Shown: positions 6,747-16,537, counted from the first letter of the stretch. The stretch is 64,000 nucleotides of DNA from JAEUIE01 sp047602475 (GCA_047602475.1 JASGHE010000002.1:310001-374000), one strand, 5' to 3'. A program made the numbers and translations. The notes: generated from the sequence alone by a model not told the origin.

Positions 6747-9075
6747 TTGCTGTTCTTCTTTGTCGGAACGGTTCGCTTTTGACGATCTCTTGAATGAGGG
6801 CGGTCATCGTGTCGCCGTGGCTTTGGGTGGCTTTGGCGATCTCGTGGATGTATTGGCGGTCGCTTGATTCCAAACCCCGCCCTATGGCAAAGGTTATCAT
6901 CTTTTCGCTGAGACAGCGACGGAAATCTTCATCGCGCTGCTTGAGGAGGGCCACCAGTTCCATCGGCGTTTGGAACGATTGGCCATTAGGAAGGGTGCCT
7001 CCCGGTTCGACGGGGAAGGTGCCATCCTTGGTGCGCCAGGCTCCGACAGCATCGAAGTTCTCGAACCCGAAACCTATGGGGTCCATACGGTTATGGCATG
7101 TGGCACAGTTGGGGTTGGCCCGGTGCTGCTCCATCCGCTGACGGAGCGTGCCCTTGAGTTCTTCGGTTTCCTTGAGTTCAGGAACATCGGGTGGGGGTGG
7201 GGCTGGAGGGGTACCCATGATCGTTTCCAGCACCCATTTTCCCCGCTTGACTGGTGAAGTACGGGTGGGGTTACTCGTCAGCGTCAGGATGCTGGCCTGG
7301 GTGAGTACACCCCGGCGAGGGGTGTCTTTGATGCTCACACGTCGGAACTCCGGGCCTTTGACATCCTTTAGGCCATAGTGCTTGGCCAGGCGATCGTTGA
7401 CGAAGGTGAAGTCAGCATCGAGGAAGTCGGTGATCTTGTGATCCTTCTGCAGCATCTCGAGGAAGAAGAGTTCGGTCTCCTTCTGCATGGCCAGGCGGAG
7501 CGGTTCATCGAAGGTGGGGAACCGCTTGGGGTCGGGAGTCGAAAGCTTGAGGTTCCGCAGTTGGAGCCATTGGCCGGCGAAGTTCTCGGTGAGGGCACTC
7601 GCCTTGGGATCACGGAGCATGCGGCGGGCTTGGAGGGCGAGCACTTCGGGGTCTTTGAGCTTGCCTTCTTTGGCGAGGTTGAACAGCGTTTCATCGGGCA
7701 TGCTGCACCAGAGGAAGTACGACAGGCGCGAGGCGAGTTCGTAATCGGTCAGCGGGCGCACTGCAGCGATGGAACCATCGAGTTCGACTCGGAACAGGAA
7801 GTGGGGCGAGATGAGCATCGCCTGTACCGGCAGCTTCATCGCCTCGATGAAGTTGTCGCCCCGCTTGGTCGCCCGGTCGAAGAGTGCCAGGAACTTATCG
7901 ATCTCTTCGCTCTTCACCGGTCGGCGGAAGGCACGCTCGGCGAGTTGCGTGAGGTTACGCCGGGCGGCATCATGAGGGGTGAGCTTGTCGCTAGGCTTCA
8001 CCATAAGTATCGGATGCTTGACTTCGACCTTCGGAGCATCGGTCGGCCCTTCGATGCCCATACCCATAATGATGAGGTTGCGATCACGGTTCTTGGGGTC
8101 AGTCGCCTTGGCATCGTAGAAGTCGTTGATGAAGCCGAGGCTGATCTTGTGCTTCCCCGCTGGAATGGTCGTCTGGTATTCAAAGCTCTTGCGGGCATCG
8201 GTATCCGTTTCGACGGGGCGGATATCGAAGGTCTTGAGCAGCTTGCCATCGAGCTTAAGGTCCAGCTTGGCCGGCTCGTTGCCCGCCTGCTGCCCGAAGG
8301 CGCGGAAGCGAATGGTGTACCTGCCGGGCTTGTCGAAATCGAACTCAATGAAGACTTCACCGTTGGTGGCGAGCATGCGGAACTGTTTGTTGCTGCCGAA
8401 CTGTGAGCCGACGTTCTTGGGCAGCATCTCCCGGCCCTGAAAGCGGCGTGAGGTGGGGGCGTTTGGATCGGGCTTGGGCAGCATCGCCTGATCGACGATA
8501 CGCTGGGCAGCGTTCAGATACTTCTCCAGCAGTAGCGGCGGCAGAGAGAGGACATCGCCAATGTTGTCGAAGCCGTAGCCTACGTCGTCGAGGGGGAAGT
8601 CGTCAGCGGGGTTGAAGTCGACACCGAGGAGGTCACGGATAGTGTTGTTGTACTCGTTGCGGTTAAGCCGCCGCATGGTGACCCGGCCTGGGTCACGCTT
8701 GCCGTTGAGGTGGGCTTTGACGACCTGGCCATCGAGCCAGGCGGTAAGGGTGTCAAGCTCAGTGCGGGTGGGGCGGGGCTTGCCTTCGGGAGGCATCTCG
8801 CCCGTCTTGACGTTCTTGAGGATCGCTTCCATCACGTCGACTTTTTTGATCAGCGTCTCGGAGGCCTTGTAGTCATCGAGGTTGAGGTCACCCTTGGGCT
8901 TCTTGCCGCCATGGCAACTGATGCAGTACTTGGTGAAGATCGGCGTGATGGTCTGCTGGTACTCATCGACATGGGTTGTTTCGATGGCAGCAGGCGTGGC
9001 AGTACCGAGCCACAGCAGGCAGCCGATGGCTAGACAGCACTCCACAGTGGCAAGTACCACAGTTCGCATGCACAA
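6727..9075 (-). CDS. PSD cytochrome-like protein (DUF1587/1595/1592/1588/1585)
   Basis: The 782-residue protein has an N-terminal hydrophobic export segment (about residues 5-28) and a c-type heme site CISCH at 51-55. The heme domain is followed by the DUF1587 block (RLNRNEYNNTIRDLLGVDF), a beta-rich insert with QTTIPAGKHKISLGF, then DUF1595/DUF1592 (YELASRLSYFLWCSMPDE), DUF1588 (RGVLTQASILTLTSNPTRTS and CATCHNRMDPIGFGFENFD, a second CxxCH) and DUF1585 at the C-terminus. This order is the standard planctomycete PSD architecture. It precedes a DUF1552 gene on the same strand with an 84-base gap filled by a palindrome. Both are predicted to work outside the cytoplasmic membrane, probably in electron transfer linked to polymer or lipid turnover (inference). 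The stop codon lies inside the palindromic repeat. Confidence 0.92.
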   Translation of the reverse strand: MCMRTVVLATVECCLAIGCLLWLGTATPAAIETTHVDEYQQTITPIFTKYCISCHGGKKPKGDLNLDDYKASETLIKKVDVMEAILKNVKTGEMPPEGKPRPTRTELDTLTAWLDGQVVKAHLNGKRDPGRVTMRRLNRNEYNNTIRDLLGVDFNPADDFPLDDVGYGFDNIGDVLSLPPLLLEKYLNAAQRIVDQAMLPKPDPNAPTSRRFQGREMLPKNVGSQFGSNKQFRMLATNGEVFIEFDFDKPGRYTIRFRAFGQQAGNEPAKLDLKLDGKLLKTFDIRPVETDTDARKSFEYQTTIPAGKHKISLGFINDFYDAKATDPKNRDRNLIIMGMGIEGPTDAPKVEVKHPILMVKPSDKLTPHDAARRNLTQLAERAFRRPVKSEEIDKFLALFDRATKRGDNFIEAMKLPVQAMLISPHFLFRVELDGSIAAVRPLTDYELASRLSYFLWCSMPDETLFNLAKEGKLKDPEVLALQARRMLRDPKASALTENFAGQWLQLRNLKLSTPDPKRFPTFDEPLRLAMQKETELFFLEMLQKDHKITDFLDADFTFVNDRLAKHYGLKDVKGPEFRRVSIKDTPRRGVLTQASILTLTSNPTRTSPVKRGKWVLETIMGTPPAPPPPDVPELKETEELKGTLRQRMEQHRANPNCATCHNRMDPIGFGFENFDAVGAWRTKDGTFPVEPGGTLPNGQSFQTPMELVALLKQRDEDFRRCLSEKMITFAIGRGLESSDRQYIHEIAKATQSHGDTMTALIQEIVKSEPFRQRRTANTSPQR

Positions 9076-9221
9076 TATCCGAAAGGTTCGCAGACGAAAC
9101 AGGCAGGTTTATTCGATCAGGAGGGTAGTAGCATTGTACCCTGCTCGGTGGGGCAAGTCGAGGCAAATCGGTGGTAGGTTACGGAACTGGTTGCCCGTTT
9201 AACTTGTTGGGAGTAGGGATT

Positions 9222-9431
9222 ATTAGCCCCTGATAAGGGGCGACCCGGCGGTAGCTGGCTGCGCAAGCTGCCAGAACAATGGGGCAATAATCATAGAGCC
9301 CCGTTAGGGGCGATTGGAGACGTGTGCCTGTCCCAATCGCCCCTAACGGGGCTCTCCATACCACTACTAGCTTCACTGGCAGCTAGCGCTGCCAGCTACT
9401 GCCGGGTCGCCCCCTATCGGGGGCTGATCAT
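9222..9431. repeat. long inverted repeat, family B (copy 1)
   Basis: Nested inverted repeats are built from three arms: AGCCCCTGATAAGGGGCGACC with the matching GGTCGCCCCCTATCGGGGGCT at the right end; AGCTGGCTGCG with AGCGCTGCCAGCT; and an inner GAGCCCCGTTAGGGGCGATTGG / CCAATCGCCCCTAACGGGGCTC. Copies with the same plan occur at 32794-32998 and 38224-38421. It lies between the transketolase and PSD genes. No coding frame is supported. Confidence 0.85.
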
Positions 9432-9488
9432 GAAACATTGTTACTCAAAAGTGCTGTCATTCACGATGGGCTGCGCCACGAGAAGGAT

Positions 9489-9531
9489 CCCCCTCACCCC
9501 CAGCCCCTCTCCCCGGTGGGGAGAGGGGATT
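9489..9531. repeat. C-rich repeat, family D (copy 1)
   Basis: The sequence CCCCCTCACCCCCAGCCCCT followed by a GGGGAGAGGGG hairpin arm is also present, in either orientation, at 16538-16704, 38708-38750, 41943-41967 and 58321-58365. It sits directly beyond the transketolase stop and may serve as a transcription end signal. Confidence 0.7.
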
Positions 9532-9535
9532 AGAT

Positions 9536-11383
9536 TTACGACACCAAGCCCTTCACCGCTTTGACGATTGCTACCGCGTTGATGCCTTCATTATCGAGCA
9601 TCTCTGCTGGGCTGGCTGAGCCGGGCATTGATTTGGGAGCCATCTTGAGGACGGTGGCGTTGATGGGGTCTTTACCGGAAAGGGCTTCGAGGACGGCGTC
9701 GCCGATGCCGCCTTCGGGCCAGTGGTCTTCGACGGTGATGATCTTGCCGCAGTCCTTCACCGCTTGCAAAATCGTTTGGCGGTCAACGGGTTTGACCGAG
9801 TAGAGATCGATCACGCGGATGGCGATGCCTTCTTTGGCGAGCTGTTCATAGGCAGCCAGCGCTTCGTGTAGCGTGATGCCGGCGGCAATGACGGCGACTT
9901 TGTCGCTGGCGGAGGTCTTCAGCGTCTTGCTGCCGCCGATGGTGAACTTCTCTGTGGGGGCGTAGAGGACGGGGAGCTTCTCTCGGGTGGTACGCAGGTA
10001 ACTGATGCCTTCCAGATCAGACATCAGCTGAATCAGTTGGGCCGTCTGGTTGGGGTCGCTTGGATAGAGGACTGTTGAGCCGAAGATGGTTCGCATCATG
10101 GAGAGGTCTTCGAGAGCCATCTGCGAGGGGCCATCTTCACCGATGCTGACACCGGCATGGGAGCCGCTCAGGCACAGGGTGGCTCCAGCGATGGCAGCCA
10201 TGCGGATTTGATCGAAGGCACGGGTGAGGAAGGCGGCGAAGGTGGCGGCGAAGACGCGCTTGTCCTGCGTAGCCAGGCCGTTGGCGACGCTGACCATGCA
10301 CTGCTCGGAGATGTACATTTCAAAGAAACGTTCAGGATCAACTTTGCCGAACTCTTCAGAATAGGTGGAGTTACCCACTTCAGCATCGAGCACGACGAGT
10401 TGAGGCATGCTCTTTCCCAGGAGAGCCAACGTATCGCCAAAGGCTTTGCGTGTAGCTTCTTTCGTTCCCATGGCATAGCTGGGCAGCTTCGGCGGGCTGA
10501 GCGGCACCGTCTTGGGCGGATGACTCATCACTGCGGGTAGGTTAGGGAAGACCCGGTTCTTTACTCCACCCAGTGCCGCGACGGCCTTCTCGGCCATCTC
10601 GGGGGGCAACGCTTTGCCATGCCAGCCTTCCTTGTTGGCGATCTCAGGCACGCCGTGCCCCTTCTCGGTCTTGGCGATGATGCATGTCGGGCGGTCGGTC
10701 TGTTTGCAGGCATAGTCGAAAGCACGATCAATGGCGCCGATATCATGGCCATCAATTTCGAGAGCATGCCAGCCAAACGCTCTGGCTCGATTGGCGTACG
10801 CGGCGCTGTCCCAGCCGAGGTTGGTCTGCCCACGCTGGCCGAGGCGGTTCATGTCGAGCACAGCGATCAGGTGATTGAGCTTGTAGGTCCAACCCTTGTC
10901 GAACGCTTCCCAGACGGAGCCTTCGGCCATCTCGCTGTCGCCGAGCAGCACCCAGACACGGTTGTCGGTCTGATCGAGATACTTGCTGGCGATAGCCATG
11001 CCAACACCAATGGCCAACCCCATGCCGAGCGAACCGGTGGCGACATCGACGTAGGGCAGTACCCGTGGGTTGGGGTGCCCCTGCAATCGGCTTCGATTCT
11101 TGCGGAGGAGGAGCAACTCGTGATCATCAATCGCCCCTGCTGCTTTGAACATCGAGTAGAGCAACGGGCAGGCGTGGCCCTTGCTGAAGATCAGTCGATC
11201 ATTTGAGAGCCGCTTGGGGTTGCTCCAGTCGAAGCGGAGGTACTTGGACTGCAGCACAGCCATCAGGTCGGCAGCGGAGAGGGACGAGGTGGGGTGCCCC
11301 GAGCCTGCTGTCGTCGTGCAGCGAATGCTGTCGACTCGTAGCTGGGCAGCGAGGTCTTGCATGTCCTGGAACGTGGGATACAT
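9536..11383 (-). CDS. tkt: transketolase
   Basis: This thiamine-diphosphate enzyme moves two-carbon units between ketose and aldose phosphates in the pentose phosphate pathway. The 615-residue chain shows AGSGHPTSSLSAADLMAVL near residue 30, KGHACPLLYSMF, the cofactor-binding GDSEMAEGSVWEAF with DMNRLGQRG, and in the pyrimidine domain LDAEVGNSTYSEEFGK and YISEQCMVSVANGLA, plus FAAFLTRAFDQIRMAA and SHAGVSIGEDGPSQMALED. The C-terminal third is the transketolase C domain (DLYSVKPVD, VEDHWPEGGIGDAV). At about 615 residues it belongs to the shorter, animal-like transketolase type rather than the 660-residue E. coli TktA type. It is monocistronic, with 230 bases to the divergent gene at 11615. Confidence 0.95.
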   Translation of the reverse strand: MYPTFQDMQDLAAQLRVDSIRCTTTAGSGHPTSSLSAADLMAVLQSKYLRFDWSNPKRLSNDRLIFSKGHACPLLYSMFKAAGAIDDHELLLLRKNRSRLQGHPNPRVLPYVDVATGSLGMGLAIGVGMAIASKYLDQTDNRVWVLLGDSEMAEGSVWEAFDKGWTYKLNHLIAVLDMNRLGQRGQTNLGWDSAAYANRARAFGWHALEIDGHDIGAIDRAFDYACKQTDRPTCIIAKTEKGHGVPEIANKEGWHGKALPPEMAEKAVAALGGVKNRVFPNLPAVMSHPPKTVPLSPPKLPSYAMGTKEATRKAFGDTLALLGKSMPQLVVLDAEVGNSTYSEEFGKVDPERFFEMYISEQCMVSVANGLATQDKRVFAATFAAFLTRAFDQIRMAAIAGATLCLSGSHAGVSIGEDGPSQMALEDLSMMRTIFGSTVLYPSDPNQTAQLIQLMSDLEGISYLRTTREKLPVLYAPTEKFTIGGSKTLKTSASDKVAVIAAGITLHEALAAYEQLAKEGIAIRVIDLYSVKPVDRQTILQAVKDCGKIITVEDHWPEGGIGDAVLEALSGKDPINATVLKMAPKSMPGSASPAEMLDNEGINAVAIVKAVKGLVS

Positions 11384-11614
11384 GGCGGATACCAGAAAAA
11401 GGCTTAGGCGATGTGATTAGATGATGTTGTGATCTTCGGTCTAAGAAGCTCTCTCGGCAAGGAGCAAATGCTAGTAAGCCGCGTGATTCGTGATCAAGTA
11501 TCTTGACGAAGTCGGATAGAAACGGGGCGAGATTATGCTTATAAGCTGCTTGCAACCCCATCTCACCTATGACAAGATAGATTATCTTACCCATGCTCCG
11601 GTCATTGCCACTCC

Positions 11615-12757
11615 ATGCCCGATCCCACGAAACAACCTGGCGTAGCTCCCGCCCATGAAAACATGGAAGCGCTCAGCCAATTTGCCGGCGATATTGGCTT
11701 GCGTCTCGGCAAGTACCTGATGACCGTTCTAGGGGAGAGTAATTATCTTCTGGGCCTGCATCCTCCGGGAGATAAATCCCGGCCCTGGATCGAGCAGATC
11801 AAGTCCGCAGCCGGGGCCGCTTCGCAACTGGTGCAGCAGCTCATTACTTTCTCGTGCAGGCTGCCTCCCGAACTGGAGCTAGTCAGCGTCAATGCCATCG
11901 TCACCCAGATGGCGGAGCAGTTCACCACGCTCTTTGGCAGCAGCCTGGCCCGCGGCGATTTCCGCATCGACATTCTGCTCGACGCCAAGGATTCGCTGGT
12001 GCTCGTCGATGCCACGCAGTTTCAGTCGGCAGTGGTGAGGCTGCTCAAGTGGGTGCATACTCGTGTCGGGGTAGGCACGCTGACCATCCGCACCGGCAAC
12101 CAGCCCGGCATCGTGCAGTTGAGCTTGATCGACAACGGGCCTGCGTTGCGAGATGAGGAACGTCAGCGACTCTTTGAACCGTTTCATGATGTCGATCCCG
12201 ACACCGCCGATTTGGGCCTGGCCGTCGCCTATGGCATCATTCGTCAGGCTCAGGGTACTCTCCAGGTGAAGTCCGATTCTACCGGTACCGAGATTACCAT
12301 CGATCTGCCCTTGGCCAACACCGAGGCGGCGACCTGTGACATTGATAAAAGCACTGGGAAACAAACTGTCCTGGTGGTCGATGATGAAGAGCTGGTGCGC
12401 AATTATCTGGTCATCGCCCTCAATCACCTCGGCTACGAGGTGATTGCCGCCAAGGATGGCAGCGAGGCGCTTTTCCAGTGCCTGCAAACGAAGACCAATA
12501 TCGATGTGCTGCTCACCGACATGATCCTTCCGGGTATGAATGGCCGACAGCTCGCCGAACAGGCCAAGAAAGTGCGGCCTACGCTCAAACTCGTCTTCAT
12601 GTCGGGGTACACGGAGAACCTGCTGGGCGAAGGGCGGGTCTTCCTGAGGAAGCCGGTTACGCCCGATCAGTTGGATAAAGCGCTCCGCCATGTGCTTAGC
12701 ACTGCTGGGGATACGCTCAGCAAGGCATTGTCTAGTGCTGACGTAGACTTAAAATGA
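11615..12757 (+). CDS. degenerate histidine kinase fused to a receiver domain
   Basis: The 380-residue protein aligns with sensor hybrids of the AGGIAHDFNN class. Residues 19-80 form the dimerisation helices, 95-233 an ATPase-like domain (LFEPF at 186-190, YGIIRQAQG near 206), and 250-365 a complete receiver domain with acidic pair D256-D257, phospho-acceptor D302 (TDMILPGMNG), S330 and K346. The kinase half has lost key residues. The expected phospho-histidine is Leu29 (AGDIGLRLG instead of AG-x-x-AHDFN), the N-box asparagines are missing (VRLLKWVHTRVG), and the G1 box reads DNGPAL. It is therefore probably a pseudokinase that scaffolds or regulates, while the receiver can still accept phosphate from another kinase. 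No output domain follows. No membrane segment or PAS sensor is visible. Confidence 0.85.
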   Translation: MPDPTKQPGVAPAHENMEALSQFAGDIGLRLGKYLMTVLGESNYLLGLHPPGDKSRPWIEQIKSAAGAASQLVQQLITFSCRLPPELELVSVNAIVTQMAEQFTTLFGSSLARGDFRIDILLDAKDSLVLVDATQFQSAVVRLLKWVHTRVGVGTLTIRTGNQPGIVQLSLIDNGPALRDEERQRLFEPFHDVDPDTADLGLAVAYGIIRQAQGTLQVKSDSTGTEITIDLPLANTEAATCDIDKSTGKQTVLVVDDEELVRNYLVIALNHLGYEVIAAKDGSEALFQCLQTKTNIDVLLTDMILPGMNGRQLAEQAKKVRPTLKLVFMSGYTENLLGEGRVFLRKPVTPDQLDKALRHVLSTAGDTLSKALSSADVDLK

Positions 12758-12765
12758 TGACAGGT

Positions 12766-12840
12766 ATGACAGCCTGAAGCGCCAGCGAGGGGGTGCGTGC
12801 AATCGCAAGCTCCACCCTCGCTGGCGCTTCAGGCTGTCAT
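12766..12840. repeat. palindromic repeat, family A (copy 2), perfect 26-base arms
   Basis: The arm ATGACAGCCTGAAGCGCCAG... at 12766-12791 is the exact reverse complement of 12815-12840, enclosing a 23-base loop. It lies nine bases after the stop of the receiver-fusion gene and before prfB, and may end the upstream transcript. Confidence 0.88.
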
Positions 12841-12884
12841 TGATGAGTGCCTCATTCGCTAAGTGTTCGCCAAAGGAGTCCTCC

Positions 12885-13992
12885 GTGATCAATCCCGAAT
12901 TACGTCGCCGTCTTGACGACGTGGTGGCACGCCTCACCAATCTCCGGGACTCTCTTTGACCTGGCCGGCAAACAGGCCGACAAGGCCAAGCTCGAAGCAC
13001 GCATGGGCGAAGCCAACTTCTGGGACAACCCTGACAAGGCCAAGCAGATCATCAGCCAACTGAAGCCGCTCAACAACATCCTCAAGCCCTACGACGAACT
13101 GGACAAGACCAAGGAAGACATGGTCGTGATGGCGGAGTTCGCCAGCGAAGACGCTTCGATGGAAGCGGAGCTGCAAAGCGAGCTGGGCAAGTTCGAGAAG
13201 AAGTTCAACGAGTTCGAGTTCAAGGCGATGCTCTCCGGCCCTGAAGACGCCAGCAATGCCTTCCTGCGCCTTCAGGCAGGGACCGGCGGCACCGATGCCT
13301 GCGACTTTGCCTCGATGCTGCTCCGCATGTACACCCGCTGGGCCGAAGATCATGGCTACAAGGTCGAACTGACTGATGAATTGGCCAACGAAGAAGCGGG
13401 CCTCCGCAACGCCACCATTCACATCACAGGCGACTATGCCTATGGTCGGCTCCAATCGGAAGTCGGCGTGCATCGGCTGGTGCGTATTAGTCCGTTTGGT
13501 TCCGGTGATAAACGGCAGACCAGCTTCGTCGCTGTCGATGTGCTGCCCGAAATCGAACAGTCGCCTATCGAGATCAAGCCTGATGATGTCGAAACCCAGA
13601 CGTTCTCCTGCGGAGGTCCCGGAGGACAACACGTCAATAAGACTCAGTCCGGCGTGCGTCTCATTCACCACCCCACGGGGTTAGTGGCAGAAAGCCGTAC
13701 CGAACGCAGCCAGCATAAGAACAAGGACAATTGCTGGAAGATGCTCTACGCCAAGCTCTTCAAGATGGAAGAGAACCGCCGCAAGGCTGAGGTGGAAAAG
13801 CAGTACGACGAAAAGGGCGAAGTCGCCTGGGGCAACCAGATTCGCAACTACGTGCTGCAGCCCTACACCCTCGTGAAGGATACCCGCACCGCGAGCGAAA
13901 CCGCCCAGGTAGGCAAAGTCTTAGACGGCGACCTCGATCAGTTCATGGAGGATTACTTGAAGATGATGGTGATGAAGAGGAATAAGAAGTAA
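12885..13992 (+). CDS. prfB: peptide chain release factor 2 (programmed +1 frameshift)
   Basis: RF2 ends translation at UGA and UAA codons. The gene begins at GTG 12885, preceded by AAAGGAG (12872-12878). Twenty-four sense codons (VINPELRRRLDDVVARL...RDSL) run to an in-frame TGA at 12957. Reading then continues in the +1 frame from 12958 (DLAGKQADKAKLEARMGEANFWD), giving about 368 residues, close to the 365 of E. coli RF2. The stop-recognition tripeptide SPF is present (RISPFGSGDKRQTSF), as is the catalytic GGQ loop (CGGPGGQHVNKTQSG). The TGA inside the gene is the autoregulatory switch: when RF2 is scarce, ribosomes shift and make more of it. An ATG at 12913 in the downstream frame is not the true start. 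Confidence 0.95.
12945..12960 (+). promoter_or_regulatory. prfB: prfB programmed +1 frameshift site
   Basis: CGGGACTCTCTTTGAC holds the conserved slip codon CTT followed by the stop TGA and then C, the context (CTTTGAC) that favours slippage in almost all bacterial prfB genes. The upstream Shine-Dalgarno-like stimulator is reduced to a GGGA, weaker than the AGGGGG of E. coli. Confidence 0.92.
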
Positions 13993-14058
13993 AAGTTGAT
14001 GGCATTCCCCTCATCACATGAGTATGCTCAAGGCACCCTGCCCCTTTGAGTTGTACTC

Positions 14059-16530
14059 ATGCCTCCCGTGCGCGAGCCACACGAACCGGCTACCATAGAT
14101 CATGTCGCTGCCCCGGCCACTACGCTGGGGCAAACGATGGGGGACACTCGGCTCGATACAGGCAAGGACGAGCCTAACCTTGCCTTTACTCTGAAGACGG
14201 AGAACCAGCAGGATCAATCATCCTGGCCCAGTGTCCCCGGTTACGAGATCATCGGAATCCTGGGGCGGGGCGGCATGGGGATCGTTTACCATGCCAGGCA
14301 GCATGGGCTGAACCGAGATGTCGCTCTCAAGATGGTGCAGGCGGGCGAAGATGATCCCACCCATCGCGCACGGTTTCGGCTCGAAGCTGAAGCGGTGGCA
14401 CAACTCCAGCACCCCAACATCGTTCAGATCTACGAGATCGGTGAAGTCCATCAGCAGCCCTACTTCTCGCTCGAGTATGTTGCGGGCGGCAGTTATTCAC
14501 GGTTCCTGCAGGGCAAACCTCAACCGCCCGAGGTCACTGCTGAATTGGTGCGAACTCTGGCGCTGGCTGTGCAGGCTGCCCATCAGTGTGGCATTATCCA
14601 TCGTGATCTGAAGCCCGCCAATATCCTGCTCACTCAAACAGGCGAACCCAAGATCGCTGACTTCGGTCTGGCCAAGTATGCCAGTCAGGCTTCAGGGCAA
14701 ACCCAGAGCGGCTCGATTCTGGGTACTCCCAGTTACATGGCTCCTGAACAGGCGGCGGGGAAGAATGATCAGATTGTCCCAGCTACCGATGTCTATGCCT
14801 TGGGTGCCATTCTTTATGAGGCACTTACAGGCCGAGCGCCGTTTCGAGGGGCGAGTGTCTGGGACACGATCCATCAGGTGCTTCATCAGGAACCAGTTCC
14901 ACCTCGATCTCTCATTTCGACGATCTCTATCGATCTGGAAACGATCTGCCTCAAGTGCTTGCAGAAAGAAGCAGGCAAGCGCTACCAGTCGGCTGAAGCT
15001 TTAGCGGAAGACCTGCGTCGTTACCTGAACCATGAGCCGATCCAGGCTCGCCCCATCAACTGGCTGGAACGCCTGTGGCGCTGGCGTCGTCGCAATCCCT
15101 CCCTCGCCGCTGCCCTGGCGCTGACCACCATCATTCTGATCGCCGGCATCTGTGTTTCGAGTTATCTGGCATACATCGCCAATCGATCCGCTGAGGATGC
15201 ACGCAAGAATCTGGTTATTGCCGACGAGCAAACCCAGCTTGCCATGAAGACATTGGAATCGGTTATCTTTGAAGTACAGGACAAGCTGGCCGCCTTGCCC
15301 AACGCCCAAAAGGTGCGGGGAGTTATTCTTCAAAAGGCGCTGGCCGATCTGCAGAACCTCTCAGAGCAACTACGGGTTCAGCAACGGGTTGACCGTAACA
15401 CTGCTCACGCCAGCCTGCAACTCGCAGAGGCCTTCAGGCAACTGGGAAAAGACACCGGTATCGACAGTAAGGAAAATACCAACCAGCTTTATGAACGGGC
15501 CACTCATCTGTTTGAGGAGCTCCATCAAACCGCAGCTGACAAGCTTCAGGCCAAAGCTGATCTGGCTAACGCCTACCTGATCTACTCGATTTACCTGACT
15601 CACCTCGAAGACTGGGGCTGGGAAGTCACGGCCGAGCAGGGAAATCTTCAAAAACAACGACCGGTGATGCAACGTGCTTTGAGCCTGGCTCGGCAGGCCA
15701 TTGCGTTGCGACGTGAACAGGCTGCTGCTTCCAGCGATGAAGAGGCGCAGTATCAACTGGGACGAGCCTTGATTGAAGGCTCTTACTTAATGATGCGGAT
15801 GAACGAGCAGACGGAAGCTCGAATCAGTCTGGAAGAAGCCTGTCAAGTGTTAAGGCCGCTTCAGCATTCCACCAACAAAACTCAACGCAACCAGGCCCTC
15901 TATGCCAAGTCGGTCGAATGGCTGGGCGATTGGCACTACGATTTCAAGTCCGAGCATCGACAGGCGGAACAACATTACCGCGAGGCACTGGCAGTCAACA
16001 AGTTGCTGGCTGAAGCCAAGCCGGATGATGTGGATACTCAGATGGCCTATGCCAATTCCTGGTCTCGCCTGGCCGACGCCGTTAGAGCCCAGGGGGACAA
16101 AAAGGGCGCGCTGGAGGCTTTTCGTCAGGAGCTGGCGATCACACAAAAACTCGAACCGCTTGCCGCCACTAACACTCAGTTGCTGCTGGATTGCGCCACT
16201 TCTTATGATCATGTCTCCAATGTATCTCTGCAACTTCAGCTCTACGAAGAACGCATCGTGGTGCTGAAGCGTTCCTATGAACTGAAGACCGCAGCCATCG
16301 CGCTCGATCCGCTCAATCATCGTGCTCACTCGACACTGGGACGTACCGTAGTGCGAACAGGTGTGGCGTACAACAAACTGGGCAAGCCGCAATCGGCTAT
16401 TGAGGCGTACGAGGCAGGGCTGAAGTTCTTGACTGACTACAACGCTAAACAGAACAACAAAAACATTGAGCAGGATATTCAGGGCATCCAGAAAGCGTTG
16501 GATCAGACTCGCGCTGCGATGAAGAAGTAG
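14059..16530 (+). CDS. membrane-anchored Ser/Thr protein kinase with TPR-like extracytoplasmic region
   Basis: The 823-residue protein has a kinase domain at about residues 62-323: glycine loop GRGGMGIVYHA (69-79), ATP lysine K91 (DVALKMV), catalytic HRDLKPAN (181-188), DFGLAK (201-206) and APE (228-230). All invariant residues are present, so it should be active. A hydrophobic helix at about 350-372 anchors it, after a basic stop (RLWRWRRR). The remaining 450 residues are helical, with TPR-like repeats (for example SIEAYEAGLKFL near the C-terminus and the QAEQHYREALAVNKLL segment), and probably bind partners on the far side of the membrane. This architecture is very common in planctomycetes, where such kinases are numerous. 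The gene stands alone, followed by a C-rich inverted repeat. Confidence 0.92.
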   Translation: MPPVREPHEPATIDHVAAPATTLGQTMGDTRLDTGKDEPNLAFTLKTENQQDQSSWPSVPGYEIIGILGRGGMGIVYHARQHGLNRDVALKMVQAGEDDPTHRARFRLEAEAVAQLQHPNIVQIYEIGEVHQQPYFSLEYVAGGSYSRFLQGKPQPPEVTAELVRTLALAVQAAHQCGIIHRDLKPANILLTQTGEPKIADFGLAKYASQASGQTQSGSILGTPSYMAPEQAAGKNDQIVPATDVYALGAILYEALTGRAPFRGASVWDTIHQVLHQEPVPPRSLISTISIDLETICLKCLQKEAGKRYQSAEALAEDLRRYLNHEPIQARPINWLERLWRWRRRNPSLAAALALTTIILIAGICVSSYLAYIANRSAEDARKNLVIADEQTQLAMKTLESVIFEVQDKLAALPNAQKVRGVILQKALADLQNLSEQLRVQQRVDRNTAHASLQLAEAFRQLGKDTGIDSKENTNQLYERATHLFEELHQTAADKLQAKADLANAYLIYSIYLTHLEDWGWEVTAEQGNLQKQRPVMQRALSLARQAIALRREQAAASSDEEAQYQLGRALIEGSYLMMRMNEQTEARISLEEACQVLRPLQHSTNKTQRNQALYAKSVEWLGDWHYDFKSEHRQAEQHYREALAVNKLLAEAKPDDVDTQMAYANSWSRLADAVRAQGDKKGALEAFRQELAITQKLEPLAATNTQLLLDCATSYDHVSNVSLQLQLYEERIVVLKRSYELKTAAIALDPLNHRAHSTLGRTVVRTGVAYNKLGKPQSAIEAYEAGLKFLTDYNAKQNNKNIEQDIQGIQKALDQTRAAMKK

Positions 16531-16537
16531 ATTCCTA

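Noticed and set aside
7378..8406. 342-codon frame opposite the PSD cytochrome gene
   Set aside because: Shadow frame; the opposite strand carries two CxxCH sites and all DUF blocks.
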